54,752 nucleotides of DNA from Ophryocystis elektroscirrha. Taxonomy: Eukaryota; Apicomplexa; Conoidasida; Neogregarinorida; Ophryocystidae. The position numbers and the translations under genes were made by a program. The notes below the pieces were generated by a model that had not been told where the DNA came from, ran no database searches, and worked only from the letters and a program-made list of their open reading frames with translations. Positions 1-11,879 of the stretch are shown here, piece after piece (position 1 is the stretch's first letter; each line of letters opens with the position of its first letter). The stretch is taken from the NCBI GenBank assembly GCA_030141585.1, contig JAQIFP010000006.1, positions 7,050-61,801 of the forward strand, written 5' to 3'.

Positions 1-129
1 ATATACAAAGTTATAATTTATGGTACACCAAATCAAACATAAAAGTTTAATTTTACTAACATATCTTTTTATTATTAAAGTTTTAATCTATAACGAGTAG
101 ACGTTGAATTTGTTATAAATTTTTATTAG

Positions 130-3100
130 ATTTTATCGATAAATTCATCGAGCAACTGCCTATATTCGTATTCTGCCTCAGTTTATTTAACGTCCCCAAG
201 TTTATTTTGTCATATTTTTTTAATATACGTCAAATCTTTCTTAATTATATTTTAAAAATATATCAAAATCGTGAAAAAATAATTACTGATTCAAAAAAGA
301 ATCTAAGTCAACAGTTATCCATATACTGTGAAAAAGACTCACTAGTAGAATTTGACTCCAAAATTATACCCTATGATGCTTACACCATGCCAGAATTTGA
401 ATATCAAAACTCTGAAATTGTATATCTGAATGAATTTCTGTATAAATATTTAGAGTTAACTAATCATTCAAATAAAATTTCCCCACAAATTAATCCTATT
501 CTCAATTTGTATCCGTTATTCAGTAATCGCAAAATCTCGATTGCACCCTCAACCCATCTTCCTTATTACATACTATGTAACCATGTCGTTGCATCATCTT
601 TCGACCATTCAGTTCATATCACTTCAACTAGTGATACTTCAAAATCTCTTGATGACAATAATATTAATAATAATGTTAATGTTCAGTCATCTCTTGTACC
701 ATCATATATCAAATGTTTCAATTATACTGATCATCCCAATTGCTCTATCTACTATCTCAAAAATTTAGGTAATGGGTGCTAAATGCGTTTAATGTATTGA
801 TTCATACTTAAATGATATTTATTATAATTTAAAGATTTATTGATTTCTGCAACGAACAAAAATAATACCTTTTAGATATAATATTATAACTTATATTACC
901 AATCTGTATTCATATATATATATATATATTATAAACTATAAATTTTATTATGCACAAAATGCTTATTTTATTTTATTATAGGTATTTGCTTATACACTTC
1001 CAATGAATTATTGCAAAGCGTTATTACTTCTGAAGTAAATACTCCCATGAATGATAAATTATCTGGGCTTTTTGATAATTTACAATGTAAATTGATATTT
1101 TGTTTACCATGCTATCTCAACGGAAACTGGGTTCAAGAATACTATCAAAACCTTATGTTTATAGAGAATTCTTATGTTGAGGCATTTTACTTTACCGACA
1201 AATACATACTTACTATATTTATAAATAATTTACTCTATAATGATAAAGAGCTTCAAAAACCAGCTGTTAGTCAAACAGGAGGCAATTTTATGTATACAAA
1301 TAATGAGGACCTTCATCAATATAAAATAATTGGTCAAAATAATAACATTGAAGATTTTGATCCGTCTTGTAATAAGGACAGAGATGAAATTAGTAATATA
1401 AATAAATTGATCGAAGAAAATAATTTAACTATAACTAATAGTCAATCCAGTAACTTTGAATGTGCGAATAATGACTCTTTTTATCAAACATGTACGGTTA
1501 ATCGTTCTAAAAACAATCGACTTAATCTTTCTAGAATAGTCGAAATTATTGCAAAAGAATATTGCATTCCTATTGAAGATATAATATATATGAAAGAGAT
1601 TGTTTTTTGGAAAAAAAAGACAGCTTCTTACCGAAATGTAAGACACCTTTATAAACGCCGTATTCTAAACAAAATAAAGTCTATGAATTTAGATTACTTT
1701 TTTTATAACTTTCATGAACTATTTTACGTATTTCCGGTGGATTTATCACAGGACACCGTGCAGCTGGTTAATGGAATTACATCATTGAAAGAAATAGCTG
1801 AAAATGAAAAAAGTCTTAAAGGTTATTATGGTATAACGTGCAGACCTACTAAAACCAAAAAGTTCAAGTATATAGATCAACTCAATTCAGAAAATAGTCC
1901 ACCTGCACGGAAAATATACAGCATACCAACACAAGTTAAAACTTCGGATAAAAAAATTCTGAAGCAAACTGCAATAAACTGCTGTAATCTAGAAAAACCT
2001 GAAAAATCTCTACGAGAACCAAAGAATACAACATTTCATGTATCAAAACAGCATCGTTCTATAAATTCTTGTAGTCTGAACTTTTTAGAGTTGACCGTAG
2101 ATCAAATAAGTTTTCCCATTGATAGCAAAATTGTTACTTTTGAATACCCGGCTAACAATACTTGTTTAAAATTCAAGATATTATTGACAAAAGACATACG
2201 AAAAACTATAAATTATGATAAAGATTGTATAGAGCGTCATACAGCTTCATTGATAGTAAAATACATACTAAAGCAAAAATGCTTGTTATTCCAAGATTTA
2301 TTGCTAGGCCTACATTCTAACCACACTTTGCACTTATGCCCAGTTATCCATTTTCTTATAAGTATATTGACAAATAAAACTTTAATTGAACGCGGTAATT
2401 TACCTCGAGATTCTACATTCGAATTCTTGGAAATGCTTTATGATACATCTGTGATGATTGAAGATAAATTTATTGAAACAAAACAGTCTAATATATTTCA
2501 TAAAAGCCAATTTTACAAACACATACTGCTATCTTTGTATAAACCAGGAGTATGTTCAGTTTTATTACGAACCACGACTTCTCCTTACGTAATGATGATT
2601 AACCGTGACCTTATATATTACATGAAAGAATCTATGAGTAATAAATATTATCAACTCGTAGCTGCACAAAAAATTGAGTATGAACTAACAAAATGGAGAA
2701 CATTTTACATTAATTTCATAAGTCGAAATGTATTTGAAACCTCCAATTTATTTCAGAGCTTTTTTCTTGCTCCTCCAAATATGTCTGAAGACTTTTTTTC
2801 TACAACACCCGGAGTTAAGCTTCTTACAGATGATGACATATTTGCGTTTCAAGAAAATTATGACATTTTAAAAAAACATTTTACAATAAATAGCTTAGTA
2901 GCGTATGATAGTGAATACGCATGGGAGCTGAATGATTTATTAAATGGCTTACAGAATTTTTCTAATAAACGCGAAGAAACTTTGAAAGTTGTTCAAAAAA
3001 CTCTTATAAGTTTGCAAGATAAGTCTATACAACCTTTTATACGAATTGAAGATTTAAATATTATCAAAAGTTACACACTAAAGTTACTGTCCGTATTACA

Positions 3101-3536
3101 ATTTGACTCTATATATAATTTATGTTTTGAAGAAATTCCATTACTCGCTTATTGGTGTAGATTATATTCGGATCGACAATGGTGTAGTTTTTTTTTATGG
3201 CTCATATACATACGGTTGACACAAATAATCACCATAGAATCTTTATGGCAAACTGAAAATTCAATGATAGACTTTGGTTTTAGTTTTGCTAAGAAAGTTG
3301 AATTTCATACAGACAAAGCTTTTCTTTTTTATAAATATTCACTCCGAAATTGGCTTTTATTAAATCAACTCCCTCTCCCCAATCATCATAAATTATTATC
3401 TAATAATATCTCAAATGATCGAAAACAATCAGTTTTAACAATTTTGATAAACAAATTGTTTATTGCACCATCCATTACATCAATTAATGAAGATTCGCTT
3501 CATTACAATCTCCTATCATTTAAAAGTAATTTCTAA
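130..3536 (+). CDS. Large unrecognised protein (about 1,060 residues visible), N-terminus unresolved
   Basis: Two long open stretches join in frame across a 213-nt intron (donor at 769, acceptor ending at 981): 130-768 and 982-3536, stop TAA. The frame is open back to 108 without an ATG, so the start is in an upstream exon or outside the window; an acceptor-like TTATTAG ends at 129. The protein is rich in Asn, Lys, Ile and Tyr, with a hydrophilic middle (around 1260-1520) and aromatic-rich, probably helical flanks. I do not recognise the family. One segment (about 2230-2430, containing RHTASLIVKYILKQK and NKTLIERGN) loosely resembles the winged helix at the end of cullins, including a lysine at the neddylation position, but about 370 further residues follow, which is not cullin-like. 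Treat that as weak inference. Gene reality is well supported by length and frame-preserving splicing. Confidence 0.75.
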
Positions 3537-3598
3537 ATTATATTTTTATATTAAATTGTTAATATTTATTAATAGGTCACACGATTTATTTTTTGAAG

Positions 3599-5357
3599 AT
3601 GGCTGGATTATTATCTATAAAAGAACTGCTCTTATCATCTAACAATTCTCTGAATACAAATACGCGATTAGTAGCAGATATACCGAACACGGTCAATTTT
3701 ATGATCCAACATTTTGAAGAATGTGAGAAAGACATAATTTTGTCTGATAGAGAACTTTCTACTTTGTTCACATCCCTCGTGTTTAATAAAGATAGCTTAC
3801 TTGGTCAGCTATTTAACGACACTAATTTTTTGGCACAAATATTCAAGGTATATACTATATCCTTACTATATTGATAAATCTAGTTTAATTTTTATTTATG
3901 AAGCTTGTAATACAATAAGCAGTTGTAAATAAATAAATAAATTTTATTTTTTTAAATATTTATTATTTACTTAATGTGTATATTAAAAAAGTTGTATAAA
4001 TAATTATATTATTGTATTACGTAAATTTGTAAAGGCTAATTACTTATAATTTAACTATAGAATCAAAATCAGTACGTGTTTCATTTTAATGCTCAATTAA
4101 TTGCACTAGATTTCGTTAAATACTTATTCGTGTTACATTAGCGAAATAACTCAAAAAATTTTAGGCTTTATTTGAAAGACAATGGACTGTTATTGATTTA
4201 TTGAAGCAAATCATAAAACAACAGTAAGCAATTTATTTCATAATGCAAGTTTCAAGGAGTTCCAAAAAATTGCTATACCTCATAAAAGATCAGTTGGGTC
4301 CCGTTTTCTTACAAAATATTCCAGATTTATGCGAATTAATAGAGAACGAGTATCGTTCTTTTCGCGAATATCATTACCCTGAATTTTCCACTACAAATAA
4401 AGTCTTCCAACTTATAGAATTGTTACGATATATAGTAACACTGAATCCTTTGGAGTCTCTTTCTTTGATTCGGTTTCAAACTTGGGATATCTTAGCAGAA
4501 TTACTTTTGGTATTTAATAAAAACTCCATTATAGCCGTTCCCTGTTATATCATATTTCATCGGGTCCTTGCTTACGATACAAAAAGCGTGATTAAACTTG
4601 CTTTTCTAGAAACTGGGTTCTTGGATAAATTACTTGATAAACTTATAAATGCTAAAATTAAAATCACGGAAAATACTAAACAGTTTTTTTATGAAGATAT
4701 GGGTCCATTACTTAATTTAGCTTTACTACTTCATATACTTTTCGAAATGTATTCAGACCCTTTGGAACAGTATATATTCTCAGACAATAAAAATGAAGAC
4801 AAGATTATTGCTGAACAATTTAGTAGATATGACTGGAGCTTAGAAAACTACGAAATTTCGCAAAGTGAAAAAACATTGATTGAACTTAACTGGATCTTTC
4901 TTAAATCGGTGTTGTCTGAAAAAAATTGTTGGGTATCTTGTTTAAATAAAACTTTGAGGTATAAATAAATTAAGCTAATGTCAAACTTTCTTTGATACCT
5001 TTTAATGATATTCAGTTTGTTATATAATTTCAATAACAAATTTCAAATCTTTATAAATAAGTTTTAATCATATAATATTTTAAAAAATATAAAATTTAAT
5101 ATTAAAATGAATTTCTTATGTGCTGTATATTAATTTTGTATTAATACAATTATTATACAAATCTGCAAACAAATTTGTGCGTTTTCAGAAAAGTTGAAAA
5201 ATACCGCAATTATAATATAAAACTAGATTCTTTAATACCACTTGTAAGTAATTTCATTCTTTATATACATATGTTTTAGTCTGAGGCTAAAAAACTTCGT
5301 GACACTAGAAAAAATGTACAAAAATCTGCGCAATCAGAACGTCAAAAACTTACTTGA
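3599..5357 (+). CDS. SAPS-domain-like protein, putative PP6 regulatory subunit (380 aa)
   Basis: Five exons, 3599-3847, 4165-4223, 4257-4958, 5189-5243 and 5280-5357, sum to 1,143 nt (381 codons) and end in TGA. The start is the ATG of MAGLLSIKELL, 62 nt after the previous stop. The protein is alpha-helical and Leu/Ile-rich like an armadillo-type solenoid. The run from FQLIELLRYIV through FLETGFLDKLLDKL to the Gly-Pro-Leu-rich GPLLNLALLLHILF segment follows the order seen in SAPS proteins (helical repeats, then the segment that reads YMGHLTRIAN in animals). SAPS proteins bind the PP6/Sit4 catalytic subunit. This one is shorter than animal PPP6R proteins and lacks their long C-terminal tail, ending in a basic helix (SEAKKLRDTRKNVQKSAQSE). 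Assignment is by remembered pattern only. Introns 2 and 4 are 33 and 36 nt. Confidence 0.5.
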
Positions 5358-5614
5358 AACAATTTTTCCTTCTTTTTACACAATTACCATTTATTTATGT
5401 TTGAATTATATATTAATGTTTATAGTTATAAATTTTTATTAATGTTTTCCCACTACACAAAATTAGTATTAACATCTACTAAAAAGTCTTGACTTTATTA
5501 TTTTTTTTTTAAAGAATGGTGAAAGGGAGTTATATTTGAAATTTTTAAGTTTGCGATTATGAATTTTGTTTAGTATAACATTTATGCATTAAATTTAGAA
5601 GTTAATTATTGTGA

Positions 5615-6568
5615 ATGCTGGATTTTGTGAAACAAAAATTCTCGAAGAAAGATCACCTGACTAAGCTACCTTTAGTAAAGAAAATGATATTTCAAAAGTA
5701 TGTAGACTAATTTATATGAAATCATAAATCAAAATAAGTCAACATCATGCCAACTTTCAAAAAGATGTGATTTTTTAAAAAACAAATCAGAGCATTTAAA
5801 AATGCAGTCCAAAATAGCTTTATCGCAAAATGATCGTTATCACGCAGTGCTGTGCTTGAAAAAAAAACACATAGTAGAACAAGAACTCCAAAAAACAGGT
5901 AATTATTTAATGTTTCAGATTCAATTCACAGAACATGCATTAATGATGCTTGAGAGACAAATTATGACGCTAGAATCACTGCAACTTGAGCAGTTGACGA
6001 TTAATGCGTTAGCTTCAGGATTTCAAGCACAAAAAACCTTGTTGAACTCAGTGTAAAGCAATACTTATTTTGAGTGCTATACAGAGATACGGTTGACTGT
6101 GAAATTTTGTATGCGTCTTTAAAAGAGGCTCAATCTAAAGATATGAAATTTAATCAATTATGCTCGTCAATAGTTGATAATATCACAGAGGTAAAGATCT
6201 CAGTTGTATAATACTAGTATTCCTTTCATTCATATACGTACAACATACCGTTATATGTATGTACTAAATTTCTAAGATATAATACTTGAATAGAATATAT
6301 TTTCAAGTTTTTGCGTATTTAGGAATCTGTCATGGAAGAGTTGAAAGAACTTGAAATTGAAAATATGGTAGAAAAATTACCCAAACCTGCAGTCAAAAGT
6401 TTATCTTCTCAGACAGTAAAAAGTGGTAAATATACTTATAACTAATGCACTTATATATATTTTTTTAAACAAATTGTAGCTTGATAATTTCGATTAATTT
6501 TAGAAAAAAAATTATCACGAAATTCATCCGGAGTACTTTACAGATATAGCAAAGAACTAGCATATTAA
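5615..6568 (+). CDS. CHMP4: ESCRT-III subunit, Snf7/CHMP4 family (214 aa)
   Basis: Five exons, 5615-5697, 5765-6052, 6085-6190, 6323-6425 and 6504-6568, give 645 nt ending in TAA; 214 residues matches the usual Snf7 length. Exon 1 begins MLDFVKQKFSKK. Exon 2 carries the core: CDFLKNKSEHL, then ALSQNDRYHAVLCLKKKH, corresponding to the basic KRxALQALKRKKRYEKQL stretch of CHMP4, followed by a long helix. The C-terminal part is acidic (MEELKELEIENMVEKLPKP), like the autoinhibitory tail with a MIM2-like Leu-Pro segment. Snf7 polymers remodel endosomal, plasma and nuclear membranes and are disassembled by Vps4. CHMP6/Vps20 is the main alternative; the length and lack of an obvious N-myristoylation Gly2 favour CHMP4. 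The third exon's start is fixed by phase (intron 6053-6084, 32 nt). Confidence 0.8.
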
Positions 6569-6697
6569 AGCTCTATTGTTATCGGATTATGCTAATGTAT
6601 TCAATTATATCTAAATTATTATATCTAATATAAATTTTTGTCGAAAACTAAAATAAGTTTTAACTCATTTTTTATAAGTTCAATTACTTGAAAGTTT

Positions 6698-7000
6698 TTA
6701 AACAAGAAAATCATTCTCATATTTTGGAGGAGCAAGCTTTATATCAGAAAATGTTGTTGTTTTACAAGTATTTTTTATATGAACTACAGTGGGAATTTTT
6801 AGTGGAACAGTGTCCATATTATACGGGAGTTTTTTAACACGGTTTTCGATAAGTTTAGCTGCTTCTTGAGAACTTAAACCTTTTGCGGCACGTTGTCTTC
6901 TTTCTAATTCAATTTGAATTCGCATATCACGTTTCATCTCAATTTTGTCCTCATTAGAAATGGAATATGCATTATTATCGTCTACAAAATTATTAGCCAT
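6698..7000 (-). CDS. Small basic hypothetical protein (100 aa)
   Basis: Single-exon frame from ATG at 7000 to TAA at 6698-6700. The sequence is hydrophilic, with a charged predicted helix (KRDMRIQIELERRQRAAKGL) followed by SSQEAAKLIENRVKKLP and a Pro-containing tail. No signal peptide or membrane segment. I do not recognise it, although the Arg/Glu-rich helix plus short motifs resembles small adaptor or splicing-associated proteins. It is convergent with the CHMP4 gene (130 bp between stops) and lies 121 bp downstream of the RING gene on the same strand. Single-exon genes are a minority here, but codon content matches the neighbours. Confidence 0.6.
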   Translation of the reverse strand: MANNFVDDNNAYSISNEDKIEMKRDMRIQIELERRQRAAKGLSSQEAAKLIENRVKKLPYNMDTVPLKIPTVVHIKNTCKTTTFSDIKLAPPKYENDFLV

Positions 7001-7121
7001 AAAAATGTATATATATAAGTATATATATTACTAATGAATTTTTATTAGTCCATCTTTCTTGTATCTATGTTTTCAGTAATTAAAATAATTAATGCAAGCT
7101 TACAATGAATATATATATACA

Positions 7122-7768
7122 TCATTTAACTAAAATGTATACACATATCTATAAGTTTGTCTTTGATGCAGTAATCAAATGAATATATAACAAATAGGAT
7201 AAATAATACCTCTAGAAGATGTTCGTTGCCTTCTTCTCGTTGTTCTTTGCACAGCATCTTCTTCATCTTCGCTAGAAGTATATGAAAAGTACTTTTGTTT
7301 ATAGTGTTTCTAAAATACATAGAATACAGCTTATGTACTGTTTGTATGTGATTCCCGTCTAAACGATAAAAACCAACGAAAGAAAACCGCAATTTGCATA
7401 AAGGGCAGGAGGTTTCTTTTTGAGCCCAAGTCTGTTAATTTATAAATTATAAATAGTATTTTTACTTCAATACAAGTATTGTGAAATGCATGACGACAAC
7501 ATTCAATTATTCCAAATGTTCCCATCTTATTTGAAGAATCTTCGTCTTCGTCATTAATATCCAGTAAACAAGCACCTATAGAGAAATATAAGAAGTTTGA
7601 ACTTATAATCTGATGCACGCTTTACATACCGCATTCTGCCATAACTTGCTTCAATCTTTCTTCATCAAGAACTTTCGGAAATAGGTCGTCATATTTATTA
7701 GTTCTTTTCCGTTTCCGAGTAACTCGTGTATTCTTTAAATTTTCCCAGCTATCCTCAACAGACACCAT
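7122..7768 (-). CDS. RING-finger protein, putative E3 ubiquitin ligase (149 aa)
   Basis: Five exons read on the minus strand: 7768-7630, 7575-7466, 7431-7339, 7309-7210 and 7129-7122; 450 nt ending in TGA. After a basic N-terminus (TRVTRKRKRTNKYDDLFP) comes the RING: AECGACLLDI supplies the first Cys pair, then an acidic insert, ECCRHAFHNTC supplies the Cys/His ligands, and WAQKETSCPLCKLRF supplies the last pair. The layout resembles PHD-and-RING proteins of plants and animals (CxxHxFCxxCIxxWA...CPLC), but no PHD is present. The tail is acidic then Arg-rich (SSEDEEDAVQRTTRRRQ). Introns are 54, 34, 29 and 80 nt. The start lies only 58 bp from the TOM7 start on the other strand. Confidence 0.8.
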
Positions 7769-7826
7769 AGGTATAACTTAAATTGCAGTTTTTTTATAAA
7801 ACAGTCACAAAACTCTGATTTTGATA
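7769..7826. promoter_or_regulatory. 58-bp divergent intergenic region, RING gene / TOM7
   Basis: Both start codons face away from this segment, which must hold both core promoters and 5' UTRs unless transcripts overlap. It is A/T-rich, with T7 and AT-only stretches. No TATA box can be singled out. Confidence 0.5.
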
Positions 7827-8093
7827 ATGATATCAAAAAATATGTTATCTGGTAAAAACGAGAACGAACAATTGAATTATTATAATTTTGTAGATTCAGT
7901 TAAAAACAAAACTGTAATTAAAATATGTTTATTTTTTTTTTAGAATCAAATAAAATTGAGTCACGTATGGAAATGCTGCTTGCACCCAGCTCTGCACTAT
8001 GGAACAATTCCTGCAATATTTTTATATGGTCTTTATATGAGTAATGAGTTTTCTTTAAATTTATTTTCTATTTTTCAAAAAATTTTCTTATAA
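7827..8093 (+). CDS. TOM7: Mitochondrial import receptor subunit TOM7-like (78 aa)
   Basis: Two exons, 7827-7913 and 7944-8093, separated by a 30-nt intron, give 79 codons ending in TAA. The second exon contains ALHYGTIPAIFLYGLYMSNE, matching the invariant Tom7 core in which a hydrophobic helix carries a His/Arg-(Tyr/Trp)-Gly-x-Ile-Pro motif followed by a Leu-Tyr-x-Gly stretch (yeast: AHYGWIPFVLYLG). Tom7 is a tail-anchored subunit that regulates assembly of the TOM translocase in the mitochondrial outer membrane. The N-terminal 35 residues are polar and poorly conserved in the family; this copy is somewhat longer than the usual 55-65 residues. Very short proteins are hard to prove, but the motif, splice phase and stop position agree. 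Confidence 0.7.
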
Positions 8094-8265
8094 TAAAGAA
8101 AAAGTTGCTTAGTAATCATTAATAAAAAAAAAGATTAGAAAACAAAATAAATAATAATCGATATATATCTATATAAACGATATATTGAAACAATTAATAA
8201 TATTGCGGTTAAATTAATATATAATACACAGTTGAATGCAATTGCTACTTCAATTATCATTTTAT

Positions 8266-10164
8266 TCAAAAAAATGATTGCGCGTTGGAGCAGCTTTTAA
8301 TAAGCGATAGCATATGTGGACTCTCTGGTTGATTTTTATTGTCTAAACTCCACTCATTTTGAAGGTAATTAGGGGAGTCATTTAGAAAGCTGTAATTCTG
8401 ACAAAAAGCCCCGTAATTTTCATCATTAGTGGTATCTAAACCAATTTAAAAATGAATGAATGGAAAACTTTACCTGAAAACAAATCATACTTGTCTTTAT
8501 AATATTGTTTGTTTTCCAGTCTAAATTGAGAGTTTTGGAGTGCAACTTTTTGGTGGACTGCGTTAAGGATAAGTCTCTGTATTAATTTGGACTCGAAGTT
8601 TGATAACCATTCCTCTTTATCAAAAAATTCTTTTTCTTGATTTATCAGATTTTGTTTGATGTTTTCTTGAGAAAAGGGAGCGCTAGTGGATGCAGTAGTT
8701 GATGCTGAAATCGGTGACGTTGTGCTTTTTCCTAGATTATGTTTTTTTGAAGAATTAATTTTGTTGTTGTTAGAGTATTTAGACTTATTATTGTTATTTA
8801 CATCTTCACGTTTTACGTATCCTGACAGTCTGACATCTGATGGCATTGTGCCATTTATTGAGCTCTTCCCTGCAGACTTGGGTTTCTTAAGGCGTTTTAC
8901 ATCACCTGGTCACTTAGTTATTAATATAAAACTCATACCAGAGTTCAAAGTAGAAATTGGAATCCTCAATTCAGATACAGAATGAGCAAACGGACAATAA
9001 TACCTTGTGCAGGTAGGAAAAGCATTACATATTTTCTATCACAGATATGCATTTGAATGTATTTACTGTTTTATAAACTAGAGGATGATATAATTCCTCT
9101 TCTTTTGAGTGCGCATATGTACACTAATACATAAAATAAAAAGCTAGGTTTTTACCTCACGACCCCGGCTGCATCTCCGAATCAATGACATTTTTTTATT
9201 ATGTTTTATAAATTCAATTTCGGGACACAAGCTAGGTCTATAACATATAGTGTATATATCACTGACTTTTTATATTGGCTGAAATATTTCATTAATTTAA
9301 AAATATATACATATTTTACTGATTCTACGTATGATTGGTTGTTTGGTAGCTCTTATTTAGTTGAAAAATAAATAAGCAAGTATATGTCTGTGAATGCATA
9401 TATATATACAAATTTTTTGATATTTTTTTATAAAGACTAAAAAACAGAAAGCTTCTATAAATATTAACAGTCTCGCATACATGGTTACACTGTAATACTT
9501 ATTTAATTAATTTGTAAGATGGTTTATGAAATCTAAAAAAATAGTGAAATAAATGTTAAATGAGTAATTTTCAGTTATAATCTTGACAGCTAATTATATT
9601 AAAGAATAATAAAGAGGTTTGTGAATTAGCAATTATTCCCCGATTATTCATGCAGTTACACATAATTTATCATGTGCAAAGCATGCAGATTTAGTCATCT
9701 TTATACCTCTTACACTTCACAAGTTATTTTCAACAAAAATATTATATTTATAAAAAGTTCTCCGAAAATTATACACCGTCGGGTTAAGTTTTATTAATTC
9801 CAATAATTTAATGTAAGGTATTATATATATTTTGTTTTTTAATTTCAAAAAATTGCGGTTTTTTTACTTTTATATGAAGTATAAATAATTATGTTAACTT
9901 TTTCTTATGAGCATATAGTTACACTTATTTGTTAATGAGAATTGTTTGTATTCTTACAAAGTTATTAATAATACTTTGGTTTTTTTCTTACGAATAAAAA
10001 AACTCATTTGGATTTCGGCGCTGCCAGGTTTGGCAATGTGAATGTGGGCATTGATCAGAAGATTTACATTTGCCGTTTTGATGTAATTCACAGATTTTTG
10101 TCCGAAAAGTAGCTAGAGCTACATCATCCAAATTAGCAAGATATTTAATACATTTTTTCTTCAT
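8266..10164 (-). CDS. Triple CCCH zinc-finger RNA-binding protein (336 aa)
   Basis: Six minus-strand exons, 10164-9992, 9237-9156, 9123-9067, 9035-8939, 8905-8474 and 8435-8266, sum to 1,011 nt and end in TGA. Finger 1 (exon 1) is FRTKICELHQNGKCKSSDQC followed by PHSH (Cx7Cx5Cx3H), then WQRRNPNEF. Finger 2 is CSRGRECTYAH, its first Cys probably in SLCPEIEF. It is followed by SKEEELYHPLVYKT and finger 3, KICNAFPTCTRYYCPFAH (Cx5Cx4Cx3H). The YHP-x-x-YKT linker and the CPFAH-x-x-x-ELR ending are typical of the arginine-rich tandem CCCH family of plants, apicomplexans and other protists, which bind mRNA. The C-terminal half is Asn/Ser-rich, with a helical stretch (FFDKEEWLSNFESKLIQRL). Intron 1 is 754 nt; the others are 31-38 nt. 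Confidence 0.85.
9238..9991 (-). other. Long intron (754 nt) of the CCCH zinc-finger gene
   Basis: The phase of exon 1 (ends two bases into a Ser codon) matches exon 2 (one base, then CCT AGC TTG TGT), so no exon is needed between. The sequence is AT-rich, with an AT-dinucleotide stretch near 9300-9415. I see no open frame or RNA gene. Confidence 0.6.
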
Positions 10165-11128
10165 CTTATTTAATTTTAGAGTGTATATCTATAATTATGT
10201 CGATTTATGTCCTACCTCGAAAAAAAATCAAGCAATTATGATTATTTTTGCGAGATTATCATAACAAAAATCTCCTCTTAATTATGTCTAATTACAAATC
10301 TAATCTGCAGGACTGATTCTTAGACCTTAAAGAAGATATTATTACATAACTAGTAATATGTGACATCTTTAATAAAACAATCATATTCGAACAATTTCTG
10401 AGATATAAAATAGTTACATATTCTTCAGAGATGCAAAGTTAGCATTATTAGATTTAATAGAAAAAATACATGCTATCATGTAAAAAAAATATATTTGCCG
10501 AAAAGATGTTCAGCAATTATATTGTTCGTGAAAAAATAAAATATGTACGAAAAACATGCACACTTACCTTAAATAAAAATAAACAATTTACAGTTTCGAA
10601 AAACATTATTATGATGTAAATGTTATAAAATATTTAAACAGGAGTTAAGTTTTTGGACTTAAATTATATGATCTTCGAAGTTTGAAAGCGGTAGTTTATA
10701 AAAAACTATTATATTAAATTTTCTATCTCAAATTTTTATAAAATTTAATACAGATAACTGTTCAAACATAAAAAAATGTAGTCTAATTTATTATTAGTTT
10801 ACCTGCATGCTAACAATTAAAACGCATACATCAATCTCAATTGTAATGAATTATTGAAGTAATTTTAAAAACACAACTAACTACTACCGACCATATGAAG
10901 TTCACCAAAAGTTTTAAATAAGTGTAATTAATTTATGTAAAAATACACACTTTTTTGCATCTTTCGTTAGTAAATGCTTAATTTATTTATAACTATATAC
11001 TTAACGATTAATTAAACGAGAAGTAGAGTCCCCAAACAAAGAATAAACTATTCAAAGCCAAAAATTTGTGAAATTTGTATACTAAAATCAAAATGAACTT
11101 TAGTTCGATTACTTGCAGCAAGATTATT
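10165..11128. other. Intergenic stretch with no gene seen
   Basis: AT-rich sequence between the start of the CCCH gene and the end of the 140-residue gene at 11129. Both strands are interrupted by frequent stops, I recognise no tRNA or other RNA fold, and no splice-linked exons fit together. It presumably holds the CCCH gene promoter and a 3' UTR. Confidence 0.5.
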
Positions 11129-11767
11129 TTAATCATAAACTGAATTCATTTGGGACAATTTAAATTTTGTAACAAATTTTTGTACGTCTTCTAATGTAAC
11201 AGTATACGTTTTACCTTTTGTATCTATAAGCTCTTTGAAATAAGCCTGAGCAAACAAGAAATAAAAATTATACTATTTACGCGACTGGCTTCAATGAAGT
11301 TGCGGTATTTATAGGCAAACTCTATTTGCTAGATACAACTATAAAGAATCTTTATTCGTACGGTATTCTGAGGCAATTTTTCCATACTCTTAAGTAACCA
11401 TTTTTCAGATTCCTCTAACTGTAAATATATAGACATGTATTTATGTGCATGTAATTATTAAATATATTCATAAACACCATTTTTACTTCTACCTAGTGTG
11501 ATTTACTACATTATCAATATCTTTTCCAAAAAGTTCTAATTTTTCTTCTTCTAACTGAACTTCAAAATCACCTATAAATCCTACTAGATTTTAATACTAA
11601 GGATACTTATATTTTCGGGCGGGTTTAATAAAAACCTTAACATATTTGTGCGATCATCGGTATTATATAAATATTTGTCAGACCAGAATACAACTGGAGT
11701 TATTTCTTTATCGAATATATCGTAAGCTTCATAATTCAGCTAATTAATATATATGAAATAGTACCAT
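11129..11767 (-). CDS. Conserved-looking protein of unknown function (140 aa)
   Basis: Six exons on the minus strand: 11767-11765, 11739-11607, 11571-11507, 11418-11362, 11328-11281 and 11245-11129; 423 nt ending in TAA. Intron lengths are 25, 35, 88, 33 and 35 nt. In this model exon 1 is only the ATG, directly followed by the donor; the same arrangement is seen in the eS4 gene. The protein is charged and helical, with DRTNMLRFLLNPPENI, EEEKLELFGKDIDNVLEESE, KWLLKSMEKLPQNT and AYKYRNFIEASRAYFKEL. It has no membrane segment or signal. It reads like a small conserved complex subunit, but I cannot name it. The start exon is the least certain part. Confidence 0.6.
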
Positions 11768-11879
11768 AGTTATATTTAATGAAATAATTCTAAATTGCTC
11801 ATAATAAATTATATATGATATTTATAGCTAATTTTAGCTATGATATTAATAGCTAATTAATTTATTAATAATTAATTTA

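Noticed and set aside
20..96. ATG at 20 opening 26 codons upstream of the first large gene
   Set aside because: An attractive 33-nt intron (97-129) follows, but the phase does not fit the downstream frame, so I did not use it as the first exon.
5900..5919. Possible 20-nt intron GTAATT...TTTCAG in the CHMP4 gene
   Set aside because: Reading through keeps the frame and the expected spacing of the Snf7 helix, whereas removal shifts the frame and destroys it.
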